Assembly: GCA_032718865.1 (NCBI GenBank)
Contig: JALUTQ010000018.1
Span: 248,001 to 312,000 of the forward strand
Direction: 5' to 3'
DNA: 64,000 bases
From: Tilletia caries
Lineage: Eukaryota; Basidiomycota; Exobasidiomycetes; Tilletiales; Tilletiaceae
Shown here: piece by piece, positions 1 through 12,929 of the stretch
How the letters are laid out: each line of letters starts with the position of its first letter
How positions within the stretch are numbered: the stretch's first letter is position 1
The notes under the pieces: model-generated
Database searches by the model: none
What the model saw: only the letters and a program-made list of their open reading frames with translations
Told to the model about the DNA's origin: nothing
Position numbers and translations under genes: made by a program

Positions 1-912
1 GTCGAGGGCCGGACCTTGACTGATTCCATCTTGACGACCCCTTCTGCAGGCGAAGCGATTCTGAGCGCGTACGGAAGCGGTTTGGAAATCTGCTCAACGA
101 CTTTCGGTGCGCTGGGGGCCTTTTCAGACTTGCACGTCATCAACGAAGGCCTCTGTGTTTTTGTACGACCCATGGTCTGGAGGCCATGATTTGAAAAGGT
201 GCTGGCAACCTGCAATTCCAATAGGTCATGCTTTGCTGGCTGCCCTCAGTTGGTACACTACCGCTTCCACAGCACAACGGGTCGCGATGAGAAGAGGGGA
301 CATGCGTCGGCCTCGGGCGTTCCAAAATCCAGAGTCCAGATGATCCATGTCCGATTGATGAGATGAGCAATGGGCGCGCTTGGACCTAGAGTTTGAGCTG
401 TCCAGGGAAAACGGTGCTGGAGACAGCTCATCTTCGCCCACTGCACCGTCTACGAGACGTCAAGTGAGTCCGACTTGCAGAGGAGTGTCAGTGCGCAGCG
501 CGCAGCGCTCAAACCGCAGTCAGGACGATGAGCGTGATGAGCGATGAGCGATGAGCCACAGCCGTTAGCCGCTAGCTATAGCTTTCCCACAAGGTAAACT
601 CAGCATCGAGCTGCGAGTCGGCGACGTCGACGATCAAGAATCCATGGCCGAGGTTGGCGACAGGGACGGAAGTAGAGCGTCGTTATGTCCGTGGTACGAG
701 TATTCGTAATGCTTTCCATGTGGCATTTGTGATCCCTGACAGGTTCCCCATTACAAATTTACTCAATTTGCCACACCCACTTCCACTTCCTCCAGCCCGA
801 CCTCACGCCGCACGCGCGAGTTGATGCCCGACCCCGCGTTTTGAGGATGTAGACTGTAGTGCCTTTCATTTGTCAGCCCGAGCTCACTGGCTGGTGGATG
901 AGGATGGGGAGG
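1..912. other. Intergenic, no gene seen
   Basis: No open frame here resembles a known family or has a convincing start and splice context. A short GATGAGC-type repetition lies around 525-555. The last part should hold the promoter of the hydroxylase gene that starts at 1003. The stretch may include the end of a gene lying outside the window, but nothing supports that directly. Confidence 0.5.
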
Positions 913-920
913 TATAAATA
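913..920 (+). promoter_or_regulatory. TATA box of the hydroxylase gene
   Basis: TATAAATA lies 83-90 bases upstream of the ATG at 1003, followed by a pyrimidine-rich leader. Position and sequence fit a core promoter TATA element. It is read from sequence only. Confidence 0.6.
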
Positions 921-1002
921 GCACAGTGAGGCGAGGCTCACGTACTTTCGTATCCTGCTTCTTCCCCCTCTCCAGCCAAATCACAGCTTCCAACTGCCGA
1001 TC

Positions 1003-2247
1003 ATGTCAGCAGCCGACGTTGCACCCTCGAACCCAGTTTCCCACGTCAACGGCCAGTCGGTCCACGCCGCCACGCAGAACGAAGGGCCATCCATCGCCCC
1101 CGACTCTGCGTGCGATGAGCCCTCGCCATCGGCACCAAACGGCGCAGGCGAAGGCGCCATTGCCAAGGACGCAAACGGAAACGCATACGACAAGGTCTAC
1201 GGTGTTCGCCCCAAGACAACATGGCATCTCAAGCCTCGGAATGAGATGAACATGTGGGAAGGCATTGCCGCCATCGACTTCTGCCCGCCGGAAGTCTACC
1301 GCAAGCGGAGTGAGAGCGAAAAGCGGACAGGCCCGATGCCAGTTCAGCCCGTCTTGATGGAGAACCTGTTCATCCTTTCCATTGGCGCTGTTGCTCCCGG
1401 CATCCACCTGCTGTGGAACACCCTCTTCCCCGACCACCTGATGCACTGGGCACCCGCTTTCGGCATCTACCACGTCAGCTTCATCGCCTTCGCGATGCTC
1501 CTCATCAACCGGTTGCATTCCAAAATGAAGGTCTTTGGTGTCTTCGACGAGCAAAATCGCGGGCGAGACATGGTGGATGACGCACATGTCAACCACGTCG
1601 GTCGCTCAATCTTCATTTACACGGTTCTTCGCACGGTCCAGCCCTTCATCGCCAACTGGCGCGGTGACATGGCCAACCCCTTTGTGGGCCTGTCGCTTTG
1701 GACCCCCGTCAAGATCGGTCTCTGGGAGATTGCCTTGGACTGCTGGTTCTACCTTTACCACCGATCCTCGCACGAGTTCGACTCGCTGTGGTGGGTCCAC
1801 CGTCAACACCACGCTACCAAGCACCCCACACCTATCCTCAGTATCCTAGCCGATGACGTGCAAGAGTGCCTCGAGATCCTCATCGTCCCGATTCTGGCTC
1901 ACGTCTGTGCGCCATCATTGACTTTCCCCGAGTTCCACTTCGCCATCATGGTGAGTATTCATTGCATCTCTGAGATTACGAGAAATGTCCTGCATCGTGC
2001 TGACCGCATCATGGCCATTTTTCAGTATCTTCTTTACGTCGAGGCTCTCGGTCACTCCGGCGTCCGCGCCGTGTGGCAACACCCCCTCCTTGGCCCTGCC
2101 TTGAAGCCCTTCGGCATGGAACTTGCTGTAGAGGACCACGACTTGCACCACCGCTTCGGTCGTAGCGGAAAGAACTACGGCAAGCAGACCCGAGTCTGGG
2201 ACCGTGTTTTCGGCACCATCGGCGAGCGCATCGAGACTCCCAAGTGA
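1003..2247 (+). CDS. Fatty acid hydroxylase / sterol desaturase family membrane protein
   Basis: Two exons, 1003-1950 and 2026-2247, give 389 residues. The intron (1951-2025, GTGAGT...TTTTCAG, 75 bases) has no stop and keeps frame, so the unspliced frame also reads through as 414 residues. The protein has hydrophobic segments after about residue 120 and the histidine clusters of di-iron membrane oxygenases: HRSSH, HRQHH and, near the C-terminus, HDLHH. These ligands are characteristic of the FA_hydroxylase superfamily (ERG3, SUR2 and related enzymes), which act on lipids in the ER. The hydrophilic N-terminal 70 residues are low complexity. Which substrate it uses (sterol, sphingolipid or alkane) cannot be told from the motifs. 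A TATA box lies about 85 bases upstream. Confidence 0.85.
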   Translation: MSAADVAPSNPVSHVNGQSVHAATQNEGPSIAPDSACDEPSPSAPNGAGEGAIAKDANGNAYDKVYGVRPKTTWHLKPRNEMNMWEGIAAIDFCPPEVYRKRSESEKRTGPMPVQPVLMENLFILSIGAVAPGIHLLWNTLFPDHLMHWAPAFGIYHVSFIAFAMLLINRLHSKMKVFGVFDEQNRGRDMVDDAHVNHVGRSIFIYTVLRTVQPFIANWRGDMANPFVGLSLWTPVKIGLWEIALDCWFYLYHRSSHEFDSLWWVHRQHHATKHPTPILSILADDVQECLEILIVPILAHVCAPSLTFPEFHFAIMVSIHCISEITRNVLHRADRIMAIFQYLLYVEALGHSGVRAVWQHPLLGPALKPFGMELAVEDHDLHHRFGRSGKNYGKQTRVWDRVFGTIGERIETPK

Positions 2248-2899
2248 TCCGTCGCACTCGACAAAGGACAGCTTTTTGCCGTCGCATACTTATTTACGAC
2301 AACAGATACCTTTTTTTGCTCGGACGTTCGGACGGACAACCTTGCCGTATACAGATGCACATAGCGGTCTGACAACCCTGTCTATCACTCTGCCTATCGG
2401 AATACACACCAGTATCATACCACGTCTCTTCAACACTCTCAAGCGGACTGTCTCTTCGCGCTCGAGTCTGCTAAGGCCCACACCACGCCTCCGTCTGCGT
2501 CCTCGTTCCCGCTCCCTTCACTCTTGCCAAAAGTCAGAATGCGTCCGGTGCATCCTACAAATTCTTTCTCCACCGCTGTAGCTTCCTCCGCATCGTGTCT
2601 CCCGGATCCTCCCACATCGTGCCATACCATCTCTGTGCCCCCATACATATAGCTGCAGCTTGCCTCAATAACATACCTTTTTCGGACCTTCGAATCGTGT
2701 CCGCTTCGAGCTTGGGGATGGGCGGCGAGGTCATGGATCACGTGGTGTTGAAGGTCAAGAAGAATTGAGAGCAACAAGGACGTCGTCGTTGGACGAGCTC
2801 GAGGCGACGCGCAGACAACCAGAATCCTCAAACAGTAGCGCGCGCTCCCAGAGTCATCTTCTCCTCTCCCTCACCTGCCCCTGACGAGACAAGCGGACG
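2248..2899. other. Intergenic between hydroxylase and NUP120
   Basis: This stretch holds the 3' UTR of the hydroxylase and the promoter and leader of the nucleoporin gene. Reading frames here are short and unlike any family I recognise. Confidence 0.5.
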
Positions 2900-5800
2900 A
2901 TGTCCAGCCTGGACAGCCGCGAGGCCCCACTCGCGCTGGCAGACTGCTCCTTCGACGAGCTCGTCCCAGCCAACCGGAAAGGCAGCGCATCCACCCACAA
3001 CAACAGCAGCAACCATGCCGTCCCTTCAGCACCGGGCCCCTCGCCCGTCGCGACCATCTCTCTCCGAGATGTGGGCACCGAGCTGCCCTCGTCGAGCTCG
3101 AATCTGTGGGACCGTATGCCGCCTTCGCACGCGGCCTCGCTCATTTACGCGCCGTGCAGTACCTTGATCGTCGCCCGGGCGATCCATCACGATGCGCGCA
3201 CTGGGCCCGTCTTGCATCTCACATTCACCTCTCTCCTCCCACCGGGGTCTACGGGCGGGTCAGCAGGCATCGCTGACGCGTCCCTTCGGATGCTGCTCCC
3301 CGCGCCTGCGGTGGACAGTATCGGGTTGATCGTCCACCCTCACGGATCGTCGGGTTCGACGGACGAAGCGCGGGCACTGCACGTCTTTATCCTCACGCAC
3401 GGCGCGCAACTCTTCCAGATCTCGATCCCACTCGCCTCCGCCTCATTAGCTCAGGTTATCAATGTGCGCACTATTCAGCGACGCACGCAGGTCCTTGAAT
3501 TCATCACGCCTGCACCTGGCTGGACTCGCAGCGGGAGGTCGGGGTCGGGACTGGGGGCGTCTGCTGCTGGTGTTGCCATGTCGCTTGTTCTTGGTTCAAA
3601 GCAGCAGCAGCGGGGCAAGACGGCCACACAGGTCCTCTTTGTTCAGTCCGGGCTCATGCTGATCGCATGCGAAGATGGAACATTAGTCATGATGAACAAG
3701 GACGAGGGTACTCGAGGTGAGTAACATATTATCCGAGTGTCAGCTCTCATATCGCTGGGTGTGCTCACTGTCTTCTGATTCGAACGGTCTTTGCACTGGA
3801 TAACTTAGGCTCTTGGAACGAGACCTTTCTCAAGCCGACCTCCTTCCTCAACACGCTCGCCCGGCTCATACCCCGATCCGCTTCAAGTGTTTCCCATCAG
3901 CAACGCTCCGGTATGACATCAGCCAGCACCCAGCTTCCCGAGCCCACTTCGACCTTTGAGCCCACCCAAATCCTCGCGCTCGACGCCTTTGACAACCAGG
4001 ATACCTTCGCGCTGGCATGTGCCGTCTCTCGCGATCGCAAGCTCAGAATCTGGGGCCTCTACACTGAAACCTGCTTGCATACCGTTGAACTCCCGCGGAA
4101 AAAACCGGATTTGACTAGCGGGGAGGCGAGCTTTGGGGCTCGGGCTATGGCGCGACGTGCATTGGGCCTGCGCTCCGCCGATGCTGGTGTAGTTGCGGTA
4201 CGAGAAGGGTCAGTGGCCCCATCGTCGATTGCAGGCAGCGCTACTGGTACCGGAGGCAACGGAACGAAGGCACCCTCCGAATACAGCACGGCCACAGCTG
4301 CGTTCCAGGCTGGCGCGGTCTTTGGTGGAATCGGATCCTCGGGAAATGCCGAAGACGGAGGAGGCTCGTCTGGCGGTGCTTCCTTCCCGCGGATTATGGT
4401 TGAACAAGCGCCCGACGGGAGCATGTACTCCCTTATCATTCTGGTCTATGTTCCCGTCCCGGCCACTCCTACCCAAGCACGAGCGGAGAGTTTTTTTGTA
4501 CTCTACGGCATTAAACTCGCTTCGACTCCAGGTCGAGATGGACTCGAAGGGGCTCAGGAGGCTGTCCAGACTGCGACACCGCTTTGGAGCTGTGCGGCGG
4601 CGGACGAAGGGGAGGACGAAGCGGCCGGGATAGCGTCGGCTCCTGCACTCCGTGCTCTCAAGCTGCGTTCCCACTTCGACGACGGGGAGTCAAGGGCGGA
4701 TGATGCTGACCCTGATCGACAGGGCTGGACGCTTTGGACAGCGTGGAACACACTGGCGGGACCTGAGATTAGGAAGACGAAGATCCGGCTTGATGCGAAC
4801 GGCAAGCCCTTGCCCGCTGCGGCGCGGGCGTTGGCTGCTCCAATGTTGACTCAAGAAGAAACGGCCGCGCCGATATGGACTGTCGTCTCCGCTTTCCCAT
4901 GCCCATCGTCACGGTCATCTTCCTCCAGCGCGCAAGCACGATTCTCACCATTGCACGGTCTCCACTTTAGCCAGGATCTTGCCCGGGCCTTGGAGCACGA
5001 GTCATCAAGCGTGGCCGACTTTTTCATCGCCAGACTATTCGAGCCTGGTCGTTTCGGTGCGCGTAGCTTGGAGAGAGCGGCGGACTGGTACGAGGAGAGT
5101 AATCAGAGGACGCTGAGGGGCCGAGATCTGGGTGGGAATGCGAGCTTCGAGGCTGACACGACTGTCGGTGCTGGCGAGCAGACCTTGGCTTCGGAAACGG
5201 GACGGAATCGCGATACATCTGGTTCATCGTCCGTCCCGATCATGGCCCGACTTCTATCGCTCATCGGGGCCCATCTGCGTCCCCAGCGCGACGCAGCGAC
5301 AGGCGCGACGCGACACGGCGATTTCGAATCTGCGTTGGTCCGCGAGTGGGTCAAGTACGTCGATCGTGTGGAGAAGGAGGAGGATGCTGCGCGATATGTG
5401 CTTGGGTTTGTTGGGCCTGCTGTCTGCGCGAGCGACGCTGAAGGAGCCGGCGCGGATGTGACTGTTCGTGTCGATATGGATGAAGACGAGGACGAAGACG
5501 AAGATGAAGACGAGGATGGGCTCAACGACGAGGTCAGAAACAACTGGTCGGTACAGAGCAACGACCCCATCATTGTTATTGCGAACAATCGTCTCGGTCG
5601 TCCTATTGAGGAGATGCCCTCTGAAACACTCCTTCGCATCGCAAGGGAGGCAGCAAAGGACGAGCTGGCGGACTTCATCAAGGCGCCGGAAGAAGATATC
5701 AGCGGTGGCGATGGGCAGTCAATACGGCGATTCTCACCAGAGGCTCTTCAATCACTTGCGGCCTGCTTGGGCAGTGTCGACGTCAGTCAACTAACGGAGT

Positions 5801-8739
5801 CGGAAGCAGGCGTCAGAGGAGACGAGAGAGACGACGTGGCTATTCGCATGCAACGGGCACGCCTCCTGGCCGACCTCGTCGCTCTCGGTCTCAGCATTCC
5901 TCGCTCGCTCACCAAAACAACGGTCGACAGTGTCCTCAGCGTCTTTAGCCTGGGTGAAAGCGAGGACGGCGAGTCGGTGCTGAACGACGCCATACAGGAG
6001 GCTTGGCTCGGTGCATGCGAATTATACAACATCGATCGCATCGTCGCGCTCGAGGAAGATATCTACAACGGCCGAGTCGACGCGGGCGCGGATGCCCAGG
6101 ACGCGCATGGTGGTGAGCTCGATCCCGAAGCCGAAGCTCATCTGGCAGAACGCCGGGCGGAAATTCAGGAGGAGATATCGCGCTCGGTGGCGACGTGGGT
6201 CGAGTCCCACTTGTTCGCGAATGAAGCGATTACCGGCGATGAATCCGAGGCACTGGACTCAGAGAAGGCGAATGTGATGGAACAGGCGCTCTGGACTTGG
6301 TTCGATTTGCTTGAACCTTCCCGCAGCTCATTGCAGGGCCTGACCTCAGCTTTAGACAGTGGGCGGTCGCAGTCGGCTCCTGTCGCCGCGTCCTCGTTCC
6401 ATGCTGTTCTGACGGCCGACGGTGCACTCCAGGGTTTACTGGCACGACGTCGACTCGGCCATGCGCTTCTGGTTCTGCTTCTGAGCTTGCAACGCTCGCC
6501 CGTGTTCTATCCAGAGTTTTCGGCAGCAGACGGCGAAGACGATCCGTTTGCGATCGAGGACGAGGACGATGCCAAGCTTGGCAACGGTGCCATTCCGTCA
6601 CTCACGTCGTTGCTCTCCAGGACGCTGGACGCTTTGCAGTGCATCGAACGACTCTACCAACTGATATCTTCGAATCCTTCGTCGGGGATCGATCCGAAGA
6701 CGTTGCTTGTGGCTGCCGAGATCGAACAACCGACACAGCTTGTGCCGTTGCGCGGGGGCGATAATCCTGATGCAGACGACTTAGCGCTCGAGGTCGAGGC
6801 TGTGCTGCTGGACGAAGAACGAGAGGGGCTGCACGAGCCGCCGACCTTGCACGCCCTCGAGACGCTCTGGTCCCAACTCTTCCGCGATCAAATGCGCCTC
6901 GGTCGATTCTCCGATGCGTACGTGACGCTCATGCGGATCCCACTTCGAGACCTGCAGGTCGACTGTCTGCGGAGTCTGATTAGCGTGATGTGCGAGCAGG
7001 GGCAGAGTCCTGCTTTGCTGGGCTTCACCTTCCCTGGTCTACAGGACAAGGTGGAGAGGGAGCTCAGCTTCAAGGCGCGGAATTCGCATCCGTTGACGTA
7101 CCCAAACTACTTCAACATCCTCCACAAATTCCATGTTTTCCGGGGCGACCTGAAGAACGGTACGTCTCTGCTGTTTGCTGCTGTTTGCTCGGATCAGAAG
7201 CTATCATCATCCAGTCTGAATTTCTGCTCGTTCTGACCTTACAGCGGCGGCGTCCATGTACCAGCTTGCGCAAAAGTACGGGGAATTGCACCGAACAGGC
7301 GGGTTGTTCAGCGCAGATACAGATCCGGCGGAGAATTTCCTCGACCTTGCGAAGCTTCAAGCCCAAAGCTACCTCGCGGCTTTGAACGCCCTGGCTCTGT
7401 GCCATCCCAAGGAAGCTTGGTTCTCAGACTCGACTTCAAGCAGCATGAACATGACCGAGCAGGAGGAGTCCCCTATCGACATTGACGCCGATGATGATCT
7501 GCAGTCTTCTGGCGAGCGGCGAGCGGATGCTTTCTCCTCGGCCGAGCGGGATGGCGAAGAAAACTATGCAGCGTCCAGTGCGAAGCGCCGCCGCTTGACT
7601 ACGTACATCCCTGAGCACATGTTTCAAGAGGTGCGACGGCCCATTCACATGGTCCGTATCGACGACGTGCGGCGCGAGTATCATCTCGTCTTGGCTCGGC
7701 TTGAGCTGGTGCGGTTCTTCCCGGAAGCTGCCAATCCTTGTGAGTGTTTGGCTCCTTCCCCTTTCTCACGCGTCATGCCAGGATGAACTTATTTTTGCTT
7801 TCCGATGCCCTGCGCTTGCTCGTAATAGCCTTCGTGCTGGGAGCCACTAATGCAGTCTCGTTATTCGTCGGAAACCGACAATTCGATTCCGCCTTTTCTC
7901 TTGCTCGAGAGCTCGACGTGGACATGACCCCCATCTTCCAGCGACTCACCACGATCTGCATTGCGCTATCCGACGATTTGGCCAGTCGCAGAGCAGAAGC
8001 GGCGGCGACAGGATCAGCGGCGGCCGAGAAGGGGGACGACGAGGTGGACTTTGACGATGTGGTGAAGCGTCGACTGGACAGCGTTTACGACGCTGAAGAG
8101 AACCGGCTGGAGCCCGAGGTCGAATTCCTGGCCTACTCGGAGTGGAGCATCAACTGGGATGGACCTGCTGCTGATCGAGCGTGGGACTACCTGAGGATCC
8201 ACCTGGAGATGTACGATATCGCTTCGAATGGGTGGCGATACCGACATGCGGTGCTGGATCGATGTCTTGCGCTCGGAGCAAGAGTTGCCGTTCCGGCTTG
8301 GTTGATTGAGTGGTTCCAGGTGCGTATTCTTTACACTCGATATCAAAGGTCTCTTTCTTGTTCGCGACGGCTGATCAGTCCTTCTTTCCCGTACATTCAG
8401 ACGCATAAGTCGGATTCGCTCATGCGAAGCTACATACAATCTGGACGCATAGACGAAGCGCTCCACGAAGGAATCCGACTCGCCAACGAAGTCCCACACA
8501 TCGATGGTCCTTCAGCAACGTACCTTCCCTACTCCCTGCTCGACTCGGCCTTGCTCCTTGCCGAAGATCCTGAGGAGCGGGCCCGAAGGGCCGCCTCGCC
8601 TTCCTTGCTTCGGACGCGCGACTTGGCGTCTGACCTCCGACTCGCGGTGCGGAAGCGGTTCGATTCGCTGGGAAAAGCGGAGAAGAGCTGGGTTCGAGAT
8701 GCGCAGCGACGGCAGCGAGACCAGGTTCGGACGGACTAA
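2900..8739 (+). CDS. NUP120: Nucleoporin NUP120/NUP160 of the nuclear pore Y-complex
   Basis: Five exons join in frame: 2900-3716, 3809-7159, 7245-7739, 7856-8319 and 8401-8739, giving 1821 residues. All introns are GT-AG and 81-117 bases long. The last intron (8320-8400) is a multiple of three without a stop. The N-terminal third fits the beta-propeller of the Nup120/Nup160 family, with SWNETFLKPTSFLNTL across the first junction; the C-terminal part is helical and includes IDDVRREYHLVLARLELV. Family members are scaffold subunits of the Y (Nup84/Nup107) complex. It is longer than yeast Nup120 (about 1040) and human Nup160 (about 1440), mainly through low-complexity inserts, including a Glu/Asp run coded at about 5476-5520. 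A basic AKRRR stretch lies in exon 3. Family assignment is good; exon ends were set by frame. Confidence 0.8.
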
Positions 8740-9697
8740 GGGTCGCTAGACGCCGCGCTGATGGGGCAAGGGTGGAAGTTAGGTGCGGTGCAGTACCTTC
8801 GCAACAGCCGATTCGGTGCGATCAGCTCTGAGGAGGACGAATTGGAGGATGATGGCGACGAGGACGTGGACGTGGGTATGGAGAAGAGAGAAACAATTGG
8901 CACAAGTGGCCCTGTACCCACCATAGCTTGCACAAGAAGGACAAACCCAAGTCTTGTCAGTAATGCAAGCTTATTCAACTTATATCGCAACCTGCGGATC
9001 CCTGCTGTATGACATGACTGCTGCCCACACGGGTGGGCAGGACACACATCCTTGTCTGGGACTTCGTTGGTTGCGCTGCTCGAGCCCTCGAGGCGACGAC
9101 TCCCGAAGGCCCGAAGGGCCGAAGGTGCTTATCACAATGCCACGTGGTTCACAAGTGGAACTAAGTTCTGCAGATCCCGCGGCAGAAGCCGCATGCGAAA
9201 GCCGCGGTCCCGGCGGCTGCGGCCTGCGACTCTTTCGGCAGCGTTAGAGCAGAGGCCGACGGTTCACGGTTGGCCCTGGTCTTGCGGCGAGATACGCCGC
9301 ACTGGAGGACAGCAACCTTTCCCCATCGACGCGCAATCCAGAGACCAGGAGAGAAGAATAATGCCAGCCGAAGCGATGGCCGATGGGCTGATGCACGAGA
9401 GCACTCACTGAGTCTGAGCCAGCGACGGCCGACGGCTGATCTCCTGATTTGACTCCCTTGTACCCTTCCCCCCTCCCTTCTCAGTACTCACCCCTTCATC
9501 CATCCCTCCCCTGACCACCATCAACACTCACCCATCCCCCCTGCCTCCAGCCTTTGCACACACTCTTTACTCATTCATCTCCCATCCAGCAGTCTCGCAC
9601 TCTAGCTGAGCATTTGACTCGCTACACCCTCTCTCACCTGAGGTTCAATCTTTTCGTCTTCCTTTCTCTTCCATCCCCATCCAGGCTTCAATAAGGA
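8740..9697. other. Intergenic between NUP120 and chitin deacetylase
   Basis: No gene is supported. The proximal 240 bases before 9698 are strongly CT-rich on the plus strand, as is common in fungal promoters and leaders of highly expressed secreted-protein genes. An acidic reading frame at 8761-9012 has no family resemblance and is judged incidental. Confidence 0.5.
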
Positions 9698-11082
9698 ATG
9701 GTCTCTCTCAGCATCTTCCTCCTTCTCGCCCTCGCCGGCGCAGAGAGCACACTCGCCCACATCAGGGGTCCCTCCTCACACGTTCTGCGCGGTCTTCAGG
9801 AGTCTGGTCACCGCCGTGGTCTGGTCCAGTTCCAGAAGACGAGGGCAGCGGATGCATACCCAGAAGTATGGGTCCAAACCCCTCCATCCAAGAACAAGCC
9901 TGTGAGCATCAACTCTCCTGTCATGAACTTCTGTGCACCAACTAATTCCCTCAATTCTGGTTTCGGTAGGAATGGACCGCAGCCCTGAAAGCAGCGGTCG
10001 CTTCTGGCGTCGTGCCCGATATCCCCGTCGGTACCCTCGCCGCAGATGGAAGCATCAAGTACCCCGCAGGCAGCAAAGACCCCTGCAACTGGACGAACTC
10101 CAAGTGTCTCGGCAAGAACGACATCTCGCAAGCCCCCGACGGCATGTTCGTCATCAACTTCGACGACGGGCCCACCGAAGCCTCACCCGAGCTCTACAAC
10201 TTCCTCGGCAAGAACAACCAGGCGGGAACGCACTTCATGATCGGCTCCAACATTCTTGGCTACCCGGAATACTTCAAGCAGGCGATCCAGATGGGCAACC
10301 AACATATCGGCGTGCACACCTGGTCCCACAACCTTTCTACCACCCGTACCAACGAAGAGATGGTCGGCGAGCTCGGATGGACGATGCAGGTCATCTATGA
10401 CCTCTCCGGCAAAATCCCCCGCTACTGGCGCCCGCCGCAGGGTGACATCGACAACCGTGTCCGCGCCATCGCCGAGGAAATCTTCGGTCTCATCGCCGTC
10501 ATGTGGAATGCGGAATGCAACGACTGGTGCATGAACGACGACGGATCGTCAGGATGCCCTGGCGAGGTACCCGGTGAAGACCAGAAGTCGATCAACCACG
10601 CGATCAACCTGGCAGTCGCGATGCCCCACTCGCCCGGTGTTATCCTGCTCGAGCACGAGCTGACCAAGTACTCTGTCGGCGCCTTCGAGCAGCACACCTG
10701 GCCGGGCGTGCAGCAGTATGGCTGGAAGCCGGTCTCGGTGCCGGAGATTGATGGGAGTGCGTGGTATGCGAACGCATTCAATGGGACATCACCCACGACG
10801 TCGCAGTCTAGCATGCTCAAGAGCAACATCGTCGCTCTCCCCGATGTTGGCGCAGGTGCGAGTGTTTCGGGCTCGGGCTCAGGATCCGCATCTAATGGGA
10901 CGTCGGGCTCGTCATCGTCGGCATCGACAGATTCCGGGAAGGCATCTTCCGTGTCCAACCAGTCCAACTCCAACTCGTCGAGCGGCGCCGTGTCATATAT
11001 CCGATCCGGTAGCTCGCTGGCGTTCTCCCTGATGACAGCCGGCATGCTCGGAGCGGCGGCCGTTGCTGCTTTCGTCCTTTGA
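9698..11082 (+). CDS. GPI-anchored chitin deacetylase (first of a tandem pair)
   Basis: Exons 9698-9901 and 9970-11082 (68-base intron, GTGAGC...GGTAG) encode 438 residues. A signal peptide (MVSLSIFLLLALAGAESTLA) is followed by a short pro-region and a NodB polysaccharide deacetylase domain (carbohydrate esterase family 4). Visible motifs are INFDDGP, the metal-binding HTWSH, WRPPQGD, and GVILLEHEL near the domain end. A Ser/Gly-rich tail and a terminal hydrophobic stretch (MTAGMLGAAAVAAFVL) fit a GPI-anchor signal. Family members remove acetyl groups from chitin N-acetylglucosamine to make chitosan at the cell wall. The next gene is a paralogue in the same orientation. Confidence 0.92.
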
Positions 11083-12929
11083 AAGCTCAAAACGGTTCAC
11101 CCCCACTCTCCCATTGGCCCGCTGTATCATCCTCTGAACGTCGTCGTGACTCTTATAGACTACATGGCGAGCGCTATGTTCGCCCCCTTCCCGCGGCCCA
11201 ACGTCCAGCCTTCCCACCGCCGCCTATTCTGCTTCCTACTTCCTCTTTATACTTCCTCTTCATGTCCCTGCCCTTTACGGTCTTGCATACGCACACACAC
11301 ACCCTCGCCGGTCTCGGTCATATTGAACCCTTATTGGACTTCTTGTGGACTTGGAAACGCTCTCCCTCTCTCCGTCTCTCCTCCCTCTCGCGCACACACA
11401 CACACACATCGGAACCTTGCCTTTCTCGCCAATCACAAACACACACCGACGACCAGAGCCGTTCGATCCTGCTTCTTTCTCCAACTTTTGCAAGCTCTGC
11501 TCGCTTTATCGCCGTCTCTACGTACCTATATGACTCGTTGGAATTGGATTGGACTGGTTCCCTTTCTACCCTTGCTTCCCGTCTTGTGATCAAAGTTGCC
11601 TACGACTCGTCCCTTCGGAAGGAGATGAAGATGGGTTTATATGGCCCGCCGATGCGCTGATGGTCTCGACCTTGGATCACATTCCGGAGCGCGAGAAGGG
11701 AGAAGGTGGTGAACGAAAAGGCTTGCACACGGGGTCCCGGTCCCATACTTGCATCACGATTTGCTCCCATCAGATCTCTTGTACTGTGGCAGACTGGATC
11801 TGGGCGATGGAGTCAGCGAGAGGATTCGACGATGACGACGGCGTTGGCGCTGGGGTGATGGCGACCTCTGCGTCGCACGGCTCTTGACCTGGAGCATATA
11901 TAAATCACTGGGTCGGTCGTTTGTTCCAAATCTTTTAGGCCTTGAGCCGCTCGAGCTGCGTTCGTTTGCATTGAATTGATGATTGATGATCCGACAAGCT
12001 GGCTCGGGGCAATGAAGGAGGGCAGGAAGTGTGCTGAGAAGCTGGGTGAGTGAAGGGAGGCGCAAGAGTAGAGAATCAGCAGGTGAGGGAGGGAGAGAAA
12101 AGAGTGAGCCATCAGACCAGAAAACGCTGTCCCTCCGTTCACATGCCCTGGTATACCAGCATCGAGGACAGGCATTCGACCACAAGGGTGGCTCAGGAAC
12201 GAGGTGCGTTGCTTCTTCGACACCGGAAGCCTGAGGTGTGAGACGCTCTATCGTGGGTACATATACATGTACCGATGACTTCGGTGGCACGGAGGTCGGA
12301 GTCGTGGACTTGATTCTTGAAGCAGGTATGAGATATGAAAGTGGAAGCAGCCGCCGATCATGAGTTCTTCGCGTGCAGGGTTCTTCCCGCGACCATCGAC
12401 GTCCGACGAAGCTGGCAGGCCGCAAGGTCGCAGATCCCTCATCTCCTCAGATCTCTCATCATGCTCATGCTTCTGACCGCTGACCTCGGTCCGCTTGTCG
12501 ACCCGACTTTGTGATGCTGCCAGCGACCAGCGGTCCCGCACAGCTGTCGGAGATTGGTGACCTACCTCTTGGCAGCAATGTAGGAGGCACGAGGACTGTG
12601 TGTAACATTCTGCGATGTGTCGGCCAAGATCCGCGGCGGTCCGGGAGCGTGTTGGGATGAGAGCACCCTGCCCCAGGCCAGTGTTGGTTTTGTTCTGACA
12701 CCCTCACCGCCCGTTTCGCCTCAGACTCTTCTCTGACTTACACTCCCTCTTGCTTTACACACTCCGGACTCCCTCCCTTCGCTGTTCCTACTTCTTCCCC
12801 TTCTCTCTGCTGTGGCGACGCTCCGTATACATAAGACACTCACTCAGCCACCGACCTCACTCCCTCGCTCCCTCGCTCCCTCACTCTTTTGCTCTCTTAC
12901 TCCCCCCAACAGACAAGCACACAGCCAGG
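11083..12929. other. Long intergenic between the chitin deacetylases
   Basis: No gene is supported. It contains CT-rich tracts, short CA repeats (about 11289-11305 and 11394-11410) and a TATATAAAT at about 11896-11904 without a recognisable gene behind it. A 223-codon minus-strand frame (11754-12425) is arginine- and serine-rich and unlike any family. The last 200 bases are CT-rich, like the leader of the first deacetylase. Confidence 0.45.

Noticed and set aside
1006..1596. 196-codon minus-strand frame under the hydroxylase
   Set aside because: Antisense shadow of a clear gene with conserved motifs.
11754..12425. 223-codon minus-strand protein
   Set aside because: Arg/Ser/Pro-rich, no splice or promoter context and no family resemblance; a compositional open frame.
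12750..12929. N-terminal extension of the second chitin deacetylase by 60 codons
   Set aside because: The extension is translated CT-rich leader; the ATG at 12930 is directly followed by a signal peptide.
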